8,092 nucleotides of DNA from Rhodoferax sp. (GTDB lineage Bacteria > Pseudomonadota > Gammaproteobacteria > Burkholderiales > Burkholderiaceae). The translations under genes were made by a program, and so were the position numbers. Positions 1 through 7,058 of the stretch are shown here, in pieces. The number at the start of each line of letters is the position of its first letter. Position 1 is the first letter of the stretch. The notes below the pieces were generated by a model. That model made no database searches and had not been told where the DNA came from. It saw only the letters and a program-made list of their open reading frames with translations. The DNA is taken from the NCBI GenBank assembly GCA_028292075.1, contig JAQGNA010000086.1, forward strand, positions 1 through 8,092. The letters are read 5' to 3'.

Positions 1-2
1 TA

Positions 3-773
3 CTGCCGTTGGGCGGCATGCAGGCCAGCGAGGCCGACGCACAGCTTTACCGCCGCATCGGCATCGTGGCGCCCTGGACGCAGCCGCTGATCGGCGAAGT
101 CATGGCCGGTGGTGCCGCCGCGCGCGAAGGACTGCGGTCCGGCGACCTGGTCGAGTCCATCGGCGACACGCGCGTGGTCGACGGCCAGCAACTGCGCGAG
201 GTGATCCGCGCGTCGGTGCGCAACGGGCAGCCGCTCGGACAGGTGTGGCGGGTTCGTCGCGATGGCGCGTCGACGGCCATCAACGTGAGCCCCGACGTGA
301 AGCAGGAAGGCGGTACGGTCTTTGGCCGCATCGGCGCCTACGTTGGCGCGCCGCCCGAGATGGTGACCATCGACTACGGCGTGTTCGACGGTCTCTGGCA
401 GGGCGCGGTGCGCACCTGGGAGGTCTCGGTGCTCACGTTGCGCATGATGGGCAAGATGGTCATTGGCGAGGCATCGCTCAAAAATTTGAGCGGCCCGCTC
501 ACCATTGCCGATTTCGCCGGCAAGTCGGCGAGCTTGGGCTTGTCGCAGTACCTGGTGTTTTTGGCCCTGATCAGCGTGAGCCTCGGCGTGCTGAACCTGC
601 TGCCGCTGCCGGTTTTGGACGGTGGGCACCTGATGTATTATCTTTGGGAGGCGGTCACTGGCAAGAGCGTGTCCGACGCCTGGATGGAGCGCATGCAACG
701 CGGTGGCGTTGCGGTGCTGCTCGTGATGATGTCCATCGCGCTTTTTAACGACGTGACCCGTATCTTTGGCTAG
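3..773 (+). CDS. rseP: RseP site-2 zinc metalloprotease, 3' part (5' end outside window)
   Basis: RseP is the inner-membrane intramembrane protease that cuts the anti-sigma factor RseA after DegS and so releases sigma-E. The visible 256 residues are its C-terminal half, open at the left edge. The first ~100 residues form a PDZ domain (the second, PDZ-C, in the family), with GDLVESIGD as its core. A hydrophobic region follows, with the conserved NLSGPLTIA stretch. The membrane segment at about fragment residues 180-220 carries the family LDG motif (LPLPVLDGGH). The Asp at fragment residue 206 lies 50 residues from the C-terminus, close to the position of the zinc-ligand Asp402 in E. coli. A last hydrophobic helix (GGVAVLLVMMSIALF) ends the protein. 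The HExxH half of the active site lies upstream of the window. Placement before bamA is the usual order. A start codon inside the window would be false, because the frame is open to the edge. Confident. Confidence 0.95.
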   Translation: MPLGGMQASEADAQLYRRIGIVAPWTQPLIGEVMAGGAAAREGLRSGDLVESIGDTRVVDGQQLREVIRASVRNGQPLGQVWRVRRDGASTAINVSPDVKQEGGTVFGRIGAYVGAPPEMVTIDYGVFDGLWQGAVRTWEVSVLTLRMMGKMVIGEASLKNLSGPLTIADFAGKSASLGLSQYLVFLALISVSLGVLNLLPLPVLDGGHLMYYLWEAVTGKSVSDAWMERMQRGGVAVLLVMMSIALFNDVTRIFG

Positions 774-817
774 CCCCGACCGTGTCGCTTGGCCACCGGG
801 TTTGCAAATCACAATTC

Positions 818-3115
818 ATGAACAATCATTTCCGTAGTTTTCGCGTGCGCGCCCTCAGCGCCGCCGTGGCCCTGCTTTTCGTGGCCAACACCGCCTGGGC
901 GGTAGACCCGTTCGCCGTGCGCGACATCCGCATCGAAGGCCTGCAACGCGTGGAACCGGGCACGGTGTTCGCGTCGCTGCCGTTCCGGGTGGGCGACACC
1001 TACAACGACGACCAGGGTTCGGCTGCGATTCGCGCGCTGTTCGCCCTCGGGCTGTTCAAGGATGTCCGGCTCGAGGTGAGCGGCGACGTGCTGGTGGTCG
1101 TGGTCGAAGAACGTCCCACGGTGGCCGATGTCGAATTCGTCGGTGCCAAGGAATTCGACAAGGATGTGCTGAAGAAGTCGATGCGCGACGTCGGCCTGAC
1201 CGAAGGCCGCCCCTACGACAAGGCCCTGACCGACCGCGCCGAGCAGGAGCTCAAGCGCCAGTACATCAACAAGAGCCTTTACAGCGCCGAAGTGGTGACG
1301 ACCGTCACGCCCATCGAGCGCAACCGGGTGAACCTGAGCTTCAACGTCACCGAAGGCGAGCCGGCCAAGATCAAGGACATCCGGGTCGTGGGCAACAAGG
1401 CCTTCAGCGAATCCACGCTGCGTGGCCTGTTCGAACTGGACACCGGTGGCTGGCTCAGCTGGTACACCAAGTCGGACCGCTATTCCCGCGCCAAGCTGAA
1501 CGCCGACATCGAGACGCTGCGCAGTTACTACCTGGCCCGTGGCTACCTCGAGTTCAAGGTCGATTCCACCCAGGTCGCAATTTCGCCGGACAAGCAGGAC
1601 ATCACCATCATCCTGAACGTCACCGAAGGCGAGCGCTTCGTGGTGTCAAGCGTCAAGCTCGAAGGCAATTTCCTGGGCAAGGAAGACGAGTTCAAGTCGC
1701 TGGTCACGATCAAGCCGGGCGAGGCCTACAACGCCGACCGCGTGACCGAGACGACCAAGGCCTTCAAGGACAACTTCGGCAATTTCGGCTTCGCCTTCGC
1801 TACGGTGGAAGCCCGGCCGGACATCGACCGCAGCAACAACCAGGTGGCGCTGACGCTGCAGGCCGAGCCATCGCGCCGCGCCTATGTGCGCCGCATCAAC
1901 GTGGCGGGCAACAGCCGCACCCGCGACGAAGTCATCCGCCGCGAATTCCGTCAGTTCGAATCGTCATGGTATGACGGCGACAAGATCAAGCTGTCGCGCG
2001 ACCGGGTCGACCGGCTTGGCTACTTCAAGGAAGTCAACATCGACACCCAGGAAGTACCCGGCTCGCCGGACCAGGTCGACGTGCAGATGAACGTCGAAGA
2101 AAAACCCACCGGCAGCCTGCAGCTCGGCGCCGGTTTCTCCAGCGCCGAAAAGCTGGCGTTGTCGTTCAGCATCAAGCAGGAAAACGCCTTCGGCTCGGGC
2201 AACTACCTCGGCCTGGAAGTCAACACCAGCAAATACAACCGCGCCATTGTGCTGAGCACGGTCGACCCGTACTTCACGACCGACGGCATCTCGCGTTCCA
2301 TCGACCTGTTCCACCGGTCCTCGCGTCCATACAACGACCAGGGCGGCAATTACCAGTTGGTGACCGAAGGCGCCGGCCTGCGCTTCGGCATTCCATTCAG
2401 CGAGATCGACACCGTGTATTTCGGCGGTACGCTGGAGCGCACCACGATCAAGCCCGGCACCAACATTCCGGCGTCGTACCTGGCTTATGCCGAAGAGTTC
2501 GGCTACACCAGCACCTCGTTCCCGTTCACGGTGGGCTGGTCGCGCGACAACCGCGACAGCACGCTAGCCCCCTCCAGCGGCCGCTACCAACGCTTCAACA
2601 CCGAACTGGCGTTGATCGGCGACGCGCGCTACATCCGCAGCAACTACCAGTACCAGCAGTACGTGCCCCTCAGCAAGCAATTCACGCTGGCGCTGAATGG
2701 CGAAGTGGGTCTGGGCAAGGGCCTGAGCAGCCAGCCGTTCCCGATTTTCAAAAACTTCTATGGCGGTGGTTTGGGTTCGGTGCGCGGCTTCGAGCAGGGC
2801 ACCCTGGGCCCGCGTGACGTGACCGGATCGGTCATCGGTGGCCCCAAGAAAGTCAACCTGAACGTCGAGCTGATGACGCCGTTCCCGGGCGCCGGCAATG
2901 ACCGCACGCTGCGCCTCTTCGGGTTCTTTGACGCCGGCAACGTCTACGGCGACGGCCAGAAGATGAAATTCAACGAGCTTCGCGCTTCGACCGGTATCGG
3001 TCTGAGCTGGATCTCCCCGGTGGGGCCGCTGCGCCTCGCCTACGCACTGCCAGTCAAGAAATTTGCTGGCGATAGAATCCAAAAACTGCAATTCCAAATA
3101 GGTACGTCTTTCTAA
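818..3115 (+). CDS. bamA: BamA, outer-membrane protein assembly factor (Omp85 family)
   Basis: BamA is the core of the BAM complex, folding and inserting beta-barrel proteins into the outer membrane. From the ATG at 818 it is 765 residues. Residues 1-28 are a signal peptide with a basic start, a hydrophobic core (AAVALLFVA) and an AWA|VDPF cleavage site. Five POTRA repeats follow at about 34-102, 103-181, 182-271, 272-352 and 353-428, seen as recurring I-x-G-N/x-x-F-x-x-x-x-L patterns such as IRVVGNKAFSESTL. The 16-strand barrel runs from about 430 to the end. Its loop-6 VRGF motif is at residues 655-658, and the C-terminal FQIGTSF ends in Phe, as expected for the beta signal. An in-frame GTG at 782 would add 12 residues before the signal peptide. 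I prefer ATG 818, although neither has a clear Shine-Dalgarno. The gene starts 44 bp after rseP. It is somewhat shorter than the ~810-residue E. coli protein. The last ~15 codons differ in codon use from the rest (see findings). Confidence 0.96.
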   Translation: MNNHFRSFRVRALSAAVALLFVANTAWAVDPFAVRDIRIEGLQRVEPGTVFASLPFRVGDTYNDDQGSAAIRALFALGLFKDVRLEVSGDVLVVVVEERPTVADVEFVGAKEFDKDVLKKSMRDVGLTEGRPYDKALTDRAEQELKRQYINKSLYSAEVVTTVTPIERNRVNLSFNVTEGEPAKIKDIRVVGNKAFSESTLRGLFELDTGGWLSWYTKSDRYSRAKLNADIETLRSYYLARGYLEFKVDSTQVAISPDKQDITIILNVTEGERFVVSSVKLEGNFLGKEDEFKSLVTIKPGEAYNADRVTETTKAFKDNFGNFGFAFATVEARPDIDRSNNQVALTLQAEPSRRAYVRRINVAGNSRTRDEVIRREFRQFESSWYDGDKIKLSRDRVDRLGYFKEVNIDTQEVPGSPDQVDVQMNVEEKPTGSLQLGAGFSSAEKLALSFSIKQENAFGSGNYLGLEVNTSKYNRAIVLSTVDPYFTTDGISRSIDLFHRSSRPYNDQGGNYQLVTEGAGLRFGIPFSEIDTVYFGGTLERTTIKPGTNIPASYLAYAEEFGYTSTSFPFTVGWSRDNRDSTLAPSSGRYQRFNTELALIGDARYIRSNYQYQQYVPLSKQFTLALNGEVGLGKGLSSQPFPIFKNFYGGGLGSVRGFEQGTLGPRDVTGSVIGGPKKVNLNVELMTPFPGAGNDRTLRLFGFFDAGNVYGDGQKMKFNELRASTGIGLSWISPVGPLRLAYALPVKKFAGDRIQKLQFQIGTSF
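3049..3085 (+). promoter_or_regulatory. Possible promoter for skp-lpx inside the bamA 3' end (weak)
   Basis: A TAGAAT hexamer at 3073-3078 matches the sigma-70 -10 consensus at five of six positions. With a 16-nt spacer, CAGTCA at 3051-3056 is the best -35 candidate, but it matches only three of six. It lies in an AT-rich island (about 3056-3133) within a GC-rich gene, where synonymous codons switch to A/T-ending forms. A start near 3085 would leave a leader of about 30 nt before the skp ATG. The -10 and the composition shift are seen directly; promoter function is inference. It could equally be relaxed RNA structure that helps skp translation begin. Confidence 0.22.
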
Positions 3116-3639
3116 TGAAGAAATTTTTACGTCAGGGCTGGTCGGCTGTCCTCGTGGGCGCAATGGCGCTGTCGATGCATGCCAAAGCTCAAACCGAAGA
3201 CTTCCGTGTCGGCTTTGTCAGCACCGACCGTATCTTCCGCGAGTCCAATGCCGCCAAGGCCGCGCAGACCAAGCTCGAGCAGGAATTTTCCAAGCGCGAG
3301 AAGGAACTGAACGACATCGGCGCGACGCTCAAGACCGCTTCGGACAAGTTCGAACGCGAAGCCCCCACCCTGGCCGAGACCCAGCGCGCCGCGCGCCAGA
3401 AGGGGCTGGTCGATCAGGACCGCGACTTCCAGCGCAAGCGCCGTGAGTTCCAGGAAGACCTGAATTCGCGCAAGAACGAAGAGCTGCAGCAGGTGCTGGA
3501 AAAGGCCAACCGCGTGATCCGTCAGGTGGCCGAGGCCGAGAAATATGACGCCGTGCTGCAGGAAGCTGTCTACATCAATCCGAAGCACGACATCACCGAC
3601 AAGGTCATCAAGGCCTTGAACGCCGCCGGCGGCAAGTGA
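3115..3639 (+). CDS. skp: Skp/OmpH periplasmic chaperone
   Basis: Skp is a trimeric periplasmic holdase that keeps unfolded outer-membrane proteins soluble on their way to BamA. The product has 174 residues. Residues 1-25 are a signal peptide (KK and R at the start, hydrophobic [18 protein letters not shown] cleavage). The mature start [15 protein letters not shown] is typical of the OmpH family. Residues ~45-145 are highly charged and helical ([20 protein letters not shown]), matching the coiled-coil tentacles that form the chaperone cavity. The C-terminal [19 protein letters not shown] segment returns to the small beta body. The ATG shares its A with the bamA stop codon (TAATG), so translation is probably coupled. 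No good Shine-Dalgarno precedes it; the nearest AGG is about 12 nt upstream. Family assignment is confident from fold signature, length and position between bamA and lpxD. Confidence 0.94.
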   Translation: MKKFLRQGWSAVLVGAMALSMHAKAQTEDFRVGFVSTDRIFRESNAAKAAQTKLEQEFSKREKELNDIGATLKTASDKFEREAPTLAETQRAARQKGLVDQDRDFQRKRREFQEDLNSRKNEELQQVLEKANRVIRQVAEAEKYDAVLQEAVYINPKHDITDKVIKALNAAGGK

Positions 3640-3650
3640 ACGAGCGAGCT

Positions 3651-3655
3651 GGAGG
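3651..3655 (+). promoter_or_regulatory. Ribosome binding site of lpxD
   Basis: GGAGG lies 6 nt before the ATG at 3662. It is the clearest Shine-Dalgarno in the window and fixes the lpxD start. It sits in the 22-nt gap after the skp stop, the only junction in the skp-lpxB run with both a real gap and a strong site, so LpxD can probably be initiated independently of upstream translation. Confidence 0.8.
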
Positions 3656-3661
3656 CTCGGC

Positions 3662-4651
3662 ATGGCCCTGCACCTGAGTGAGATCATCGAGCGGCTGGGC
3701 GGAGAATTGCAGGGCGATCCAGGCCTGTCGATCGAGGGCCTTGCGCCGCTCGAGTCGGCCGGACCCGGAGAGTTGGCTTTTCTCAGCAACCCCAAGTACC
3801 GCCAACAACTGGCCGCCTCCCGGGCGGCCTGTGTCATTGTGGGCCCGGCCATGCAGGCCGTGGCCATAGAGCGCGGGGCCTGCATCGTCACACCCGATCC
3901 CTACCTCTACTTCGCCCGGCTGACACAGCTCTGGCGGCGCCAAAGCGGCCGTGGCCCGCGCGCCGGCGTGCACCCGAGCGCGGTGATCGACCCCGAAGCG
4001 GTGATCGACGCCACGGCCAGCATCGGCCCGTTGTGCGTGGTGGAGCGTGGGGCGCGCATCGGCGCCCACACCGTGCTGCGCTCACGCGTCACGGTGAGCG
4101 AAGATTGCCACATCGGCGAGCGCTGCCTGGTGCATCCGGGTGTGGTGATCGGTGCCGACGGCTTCGGTTTTGCGCCGAACGCCGGCGCCTGGGAAAAGAT
4201 CGAACAACTTGGCGCCGTGCGCATCGGCAACGATGTGGAGATCGGTGCCAATACCTGCATCGACCGCGGCGCCCTGAGCGACACCGTGATCGAAGACGGC
4301 GTCAAGCTCGACAACCTGATCCAGATCGGCCACAACGTGCGCATCGGGCGCCACAGTGCGTTGGCCGGCTGCTCGGCCGTGGCAGGCAGTGCCACCATCG
4401 GCGCCCATTGCACCGTGGGCGGCGCGGGCATGGTGCTGGGCCACCTCACGCTGGCCGACAACGTCCACATCTCGGCCGCCTCGCTGGCCACGCGTTCGCT
4501 CCTCAAGCCAGGGCAGTACAGTGGCGTGTTTCCCATCGACGACAATGCGAACTGGGAAAAGAACGCCGCCACGCTCCGGCAGTTGCACAAGCTGCGGGAC
4601 CGCCTCCGGGCTCTCGAAAAATCGAACGAACAACGCCTCTCAGAACCATGA
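3662..4651 (+). CDS. lpxD: LpxD, UDP-3-O-(3-hydroxyacyl)glucosamine N-acyltransferase
   Basis: LpxD is the third enzyme of lipid A synthesis. It transfers a 3-hydroxyacyl chain from ACP to the 2-amino group of UDP-3-O-acylglucosamine in the cytoplasm, acting as a homotrimer. The product is 329 residues (E. coli 341). The N-terminal ~100 residues are the uridine-binding domain, with the family stretch [14 protein letters not shown]. From about residue 103 a left-handed beta-helix of hexapeptide repeats begins ([19 protein letters not shown] onward). [10 protein letters not shown] at 163-172 and IDRGAL further on are LpxD signatures. His224 in QIGHNVRIG corresponds to the catalytic His239 of E. 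coli. The C-terminus ([18 protein letters not shown]) is the helical ACP-contact extension. A strong GGAGG precedes the ATG. The stop overlaps the fabZ start region. Placement in skp-lpxD-fabZ-lpxA-lpxB is standard. Confident. Confidence 0.97.
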   Translation: MALHLSEIIERLGGELQGDPGLSIEGLAPLESAGPGELAFLSNPKYRQQLAASRAACVIVGPAMQAVAIERGACIVTPDPYLYFARLTQLWRRQSGRGPRAGVHPSAVIDPEAVIDATASIGPLCVVERGARIGAHTVLRSRVTVSEDCHIGERCLVHPGVVIGADGFGFAPNAGAWEKIEQLGAVRIGNDVEIGANTCIDRGALSDTVIEDGVKLDNLIQIGHNVRIGRHSALAGCSAVAGSATIGAHCTVGGAGMVLGHLTLADNVHISAASLATRSLLKPGQYSGVFPIDDNANWEKNAATLRQLHKLRDRLRALEKSNEQRLSEP

Positions 4652-5091
4652 TGGACATCCACACAATCCTCAAGCAATTGCCGCATCGCTACCCGTTCCT
4701 GCTGGTGGACCGGGTGCTCGATCTCGACAAGGGCAAGAGCATCCGGGCGCTGAAGAACGTCACCATGAACGAGCCGTTCTTCCAGGGACACTTTCCGACC
4801 CGCCCGGTCATGCCCGGCGTGCTGATGCTCGAGGCCCTGGCCCAGACGGCGGCGCTGCTGGCGTTCCACGCGCTGGACGCGTCGCCCTGCGGCAACACGG
4901 TGTACTACTTCGCCGGCATCGACGGTGTTCGCTTCAAGCGGCCGGTGGAGCCGGGTGACCAGCTGATTCTCGAAGCCGAGTTGCTGCGCATGAAGGCCGG
5001 TATCTTCCGCTTCAAGACGCGCGCGCTGGTGGGTGAGGAAGTGGCGGTCGAGGTCGAGCAACTCACCTGTGCCATGCGCACCATCGCCTGA
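4648..5091 (+). CDS. fabZ: FabZ, 3-hydroxyacyl-ACP dehydratase
   Basis: FabZ removes water from (3R)-hydroxyacyl-ACP in each round of fatty-acid elongation, drawing on the same acyl-ACP pool that LpxA and LpxD use. From the first ATG it has 147 residues, a single hot-dog fold. [13 protein letters not shown] at the N-terminus and [20 protein letters not shown] are family hallmarks. His48 and Glu62 correspond to the catalytic His54 and Glu68 of E. coli, with the same 14-residue spacing. Two ATGs stand in tandem (4648 and 4651). The first makes a 4-nt ATGA overlap with the lpxD stop; the second begins at the last base of that stop. They differ by one Met, and sequence alone does not decide. I see no Shine-Dalgarno in the preceding CAACGCCTCTCAGAACC, so initiation likely depends on ribosomes finishing lpxD. 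Longer in-frame readings upstream lie inside lpxD and are not FabZ. Confidence 0.96.
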   Translation: MMDIHTILKQLPHRYPFLLVDRVLDLDKGKSIRALKNVTMNEPFFQGHFPTRPVMPGVLMLEALAQTAALLAFHALDASPCGNTVYYFAGIDGVRFKRPVEPGDQLILEAELLRMKAGIFRFKTRALVGEEVAVEVEQLTCAMRTIA

Positions 5092-5094
5092 GGT
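5090..5094 (+). promoter_or_regulatory. Ribosome binding site of lpxA, overlapping the fabZ stop
   Basis: GAGGT begins within the fabZ TGA codon and ends 6 nt before the GTG at 5101. It supports GTG as the lpxA start and places its ribosome site where ribosomes terminating on fabZ would clear it. Confidence 0.6.
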
Positions 5095-5100
5095 CGCGGC

Positions 5101-5889
5101 GTGAACCTCATTCACGCGAGCGCCCAGGTCGACCCGAGCGCCCAACTCGACCCCACCGTCTCGGTCGGCGCCTTCACGGTGATCGGACCGCATGTGCGGA
5201 TCGGCGCGGGCACCACGGTGGGCGCGCATTGCGTCATCGAAGGCCACACGACCATCGGCCGCGACAACCGGATCTTCCAGTTCAATTCGCTCGGCGCAGT
5301 GCCGCAGGACAAAAAGTATGCCGGTGAGCCCACCGAACTGGTGATCGGCGACCGCAACACCATTCGCGAGTTCTGCACCTTCAACCTCGGCACCGTGCAG
5401 GACGCCGGCGCGACGCGGCTGGGCGACGACAACTGGATCATGGCCTACGTTCACATCGCGCACGATTGCCAGCTCGGCCACCAGATCACCATGGCAAATA
5501 ACACCACGCTCGCCGGCCATGTGCAAGTGGGCGATTGGGCGACCATCGGCGGGCTGACCGGCGTGTTGCAGCGCATGCGCATCGGCGCCCATTCGATGAT
5601 CGGTTTTGCCAGCCACGTGGGAAAGGACGTTCCACCCTTCATGGTGGTGGACGGCAACCCGCTCACGGTGCGGGCGGTCAACCTCGTTGGCCTGAAGCGC
5701 CGCGATTTCTCGCCCGAGCGGCTGACCGCAATCCGCGAGATGCACAAGCTGATCTACCGGCAAGGCAAAACCCTCGAGGAAGCACGTGCCGGCATCACCG
5801 CGTTGGTCGAGAAGGCGCCAGAAGCCGCCGCCGACGTGGCGCTGATGAACGACTTCCTCGGAAGCTCGGTCAGCGGCATTGCCCGCTGA
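5101..5889 (+). CDS. lpxA: LpxA, UDP-N-acetylglucosamine O-acyltransferase
   Basis: LpxA catalyses the first step of lipid A synthesis, moving a 3-hydroxyacyl chain from ACP to the 3-OH of UDP-GlcNAc. It is a cytoplasmic homotrimer. From the GTG at 5101 it has 262 residues, the same as E. coli LpxA. Hexapeptide repeats fill residues ~1-185 ([16 protein letters not shown]), followed by the helical C-terminal domain ([20 protein letters not shown]). [23 protein letters not shown] and HIAHDC are family signatures. His121 corresponds to catalytic His125 of E. coli, His118 to His122 and His140 to His144. The alignment through this part is gapless. Three positions differ from E. coli: Phe169 at the chain-length position Gly173, Leu156 at His160, and Asn95-Leu96 at His99-Arg100 (see findings). 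The gene lies 9 nt after fabZ, and its stop shares an A with the lpxB start. Identity confident; acyl specificity inferred. Confidence 0.97.
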   Translation: MNLIHASAQVDPSAQLDPTVSVGAFTVIGPHVRIGAGTTVGAHCVIEGHTTIGRDNRIFQFNSLGAVPQDKKYAGEPTELVIGDRNTIREFCTFNLGTVQDAGATRLGDDNWIMAYVHIAHDCQLGHQITMANNTTLAGHVQVGDWATIGGLTGVLQRMRIGAHSMIGFASHVGKDVPPFMVVDGNPLTVRAVNLVGLKRRDFSPERLTAIREMHKLIYRQGKTLEEARAGITALVEKAPEAAADVALMNDFLGSSVSGIAR

Positions 5890-7058
5890 TGGGCCCGGTT
5901 GCACCGCCGCCCCGGCTCGGCATGGTCGCCGGCGAGGCCTCCGGCGATCTGTTAGCGGGCCTTGTGCTCGACGGCATGCGGGCCCGTTGGCCCGATCTGC
6001 TGGCGAGCGGCATCGGCGGCCCTCAGATGGCCCGGCGCGGCTTCAAGGCGCTCTGGCCCAGCGACAAGCTGGCGGTGCATGGCTACAGCATGGAAGTGGT
6101 TCGCCGCCTGCGCGAGCTGTTTGCCATCCGCAAGCAACTGCGCGAACGCTTTCTGGGTGAGCGGCCCGATGTGTTCATTGGCGTGGATGCGCCGGATTTC
6201 AACCTTGGCCTCGAGACTGCTCTCAAGGCGCGGGGCATTCCCACGGTGCACTTCGTCTGTCCGTCGATCTGGGCCTGGCGGGCCGACCGCGTTGACAAGA
6301 TCCGGCGGGCCGCCGACCATGTGCTGTGCATCTTCCCTTTCGAGCCGGCGCTGTTGGCCGGCCATGGCATTGCCGCGACGTATGTGGGCCATCCGCTGGC
6401 GAGCGTGATTCCGCTGGTGCCCGACCAGGCCGCGGCAAGACGCCAGCTGGGCCTGGCACCGGACGTGCCGGTTGTGGCCATCCTGCCTGGCAGCCGCAAG
6501 TCCGAGGTAAGGTACCTGGCGCCACGCTTCTTCGCAGCCGCCGCGCTCATGCTCCAGGCCCGGCCTTCGCTGCAGCTGGTGGTGCCAGCGGTGCCCAATC
6601 TGCAGGCCGAAATCGAAGCGCTGGCGGCCGCGGCTGGCCTTGCAGGCCGCATCAACATCGTCGCCGGACAGTCGCATGCCGTGCTCGCTGCGTGCGACGT
6701 GACGCTGATCGCGAGCGGCACCGCCACCCTGGAGGCCGCGCTCTTCAAGCGGCCGATGGTGATCGCCTACAACATGCACTGGCTGTCCTGGCGGCTGATG
6801 CAGCGCAAGCAGCTGCAGCCCTGGGTCGGCCTGCCCAACATCCTTTGCCGCGACTTCGTCGTGCCCGAGCTTCTGCAGGATGCCGCCTCGCCACAGGCGC
6901 TGGCGGCTTCGGTGTTGCAATGGCTTGACGACCAGGCTGTGGGCTCTGAGAGAATCACGGCCCTCGAATCCCGTTTTACCGCCTTGCACCACGAATTGCA
7001 GCGCGACACCGCCCGACTTGCGACCGATGCGATCCAAAAAATCATCACCCGCGCCTGA
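5889..7058 (+). CDS. lpxB: LpxB, lipid-A-disaccharide synthase
   Basis: LpxB joins UDP-2,3-diacylglucosamine to 2,3-diacylglucosamine 1-phosphate (lipid X), forming the beta-1,6 disaccharide core of lipid A. It is a peripheral inner-membrane GT-B (GT19) glycosyltransferase. The product is 389 residues (E. coli 382). Motifs in order: [11 protein letters not shown] at 10-20; [11 protein letters not shown], where Asp100 aligns with the catalytic Asp98 of E. coli; [43 protein letters not shown], which is the nucleotide-sugar site; and GLPNIL. The ATG at 5889 overlaps the lpxA TGA by one base (TGATG), giving tight coupling, and there is no separate Shine-Dalgarno need. The frame is open far upstream inside lpxA, but only from here does it resemble LpxB. 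Its 3' end overlaps rnhB by 32 nt. Confident. Confidence 0.97.
   Translation: MGPVAPPPRLGMVAGEASGDLLAGLVLDGMRARWPDLLASGIGGPQMARRGFKALWPSDKLAVHGYSMEVVRRLRELFAIRKQLRERFLGERPDVFIGVDAPDFNLGLETALKARGIPTVHFVCPSIWAWRADRVDKIRRAADHVLCIFPFEPALLAGHGIAATYVGHPLASVIPLVPDQAAARRQLGLAPDVPVVAILPGSRKSEVRYLAPRFFAAAALMLQARPSLQLVVPAVPNLQAEIEALAAAAGLAGRINIVAGQSHAVLAACDVTLIASGTATLEAALFKRPMVIAYNMHWLSWRLMQRKQLQPWVGLPNILCRDFVVPELLQDAASPQALAASVLQWLDDQAVGSERITALESRFTALHHELQRDTARLATDAIQKIITRA

Noticed and set aside
615..641. TTGGAC and TATTAT in the rseP 3' end as a promoter for bamA
   Set aside because: The spacer is only 15 nt, the -35 match is partial, and the sequence is explained by the conserved LDGGHLMYYLW coding stretch. 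I also saw no sigma-E type promoter before bamA.
782..817. N-terminal extension of BamA from GTG 782
   Set aside because: It would put 12 residues before a complete signal peptide that starts well at ATG 818, and no Shine-Dalgarno supports it.
3959..4500. Repetitive hexapeptide pattern in lpxD, and similarly in lpxA, as possible DNA repeats
   Set aside because: The repetition is at the protein level (left-handed beta-helix) with divergent nucleotides. It is normal for these acyltransferases.
4033..4647. Long upstream extension of the fabZ frame
   Set aside because: It is out of frame within lpxD, Arg/Pro/His-rich, and unlike any FabZ. FabZ of normal length begins at the tandem ATG.
5535..5888. 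Upstream extension of the lpxB frame inside lpxA
   Set aside because: The translation is Arg/Pro-rich shadow sequence. LpxB homology begins at the ATG overlapping the lpxA stop.
3907..5904. A 665-codon open frame on the minus strand opposite lpxD, fabZ and lpxA
   Set aside because: It is antisense to three certain genes. Its translation is low-complexity (rich in His, Arg, Ala, Gly, Asp) with no family motif. GC-rich third positions remove stop codons on the opposite strand.
7036..7041. A6 run in the lpxB/rnhB overlap as a programmed frameshift site
   Set aside because: The rnhB frame is +1 relative to lpxB, so the usual -1 slip would not fuse them. rnhB has its own start, and no stimulatory structure is evident.
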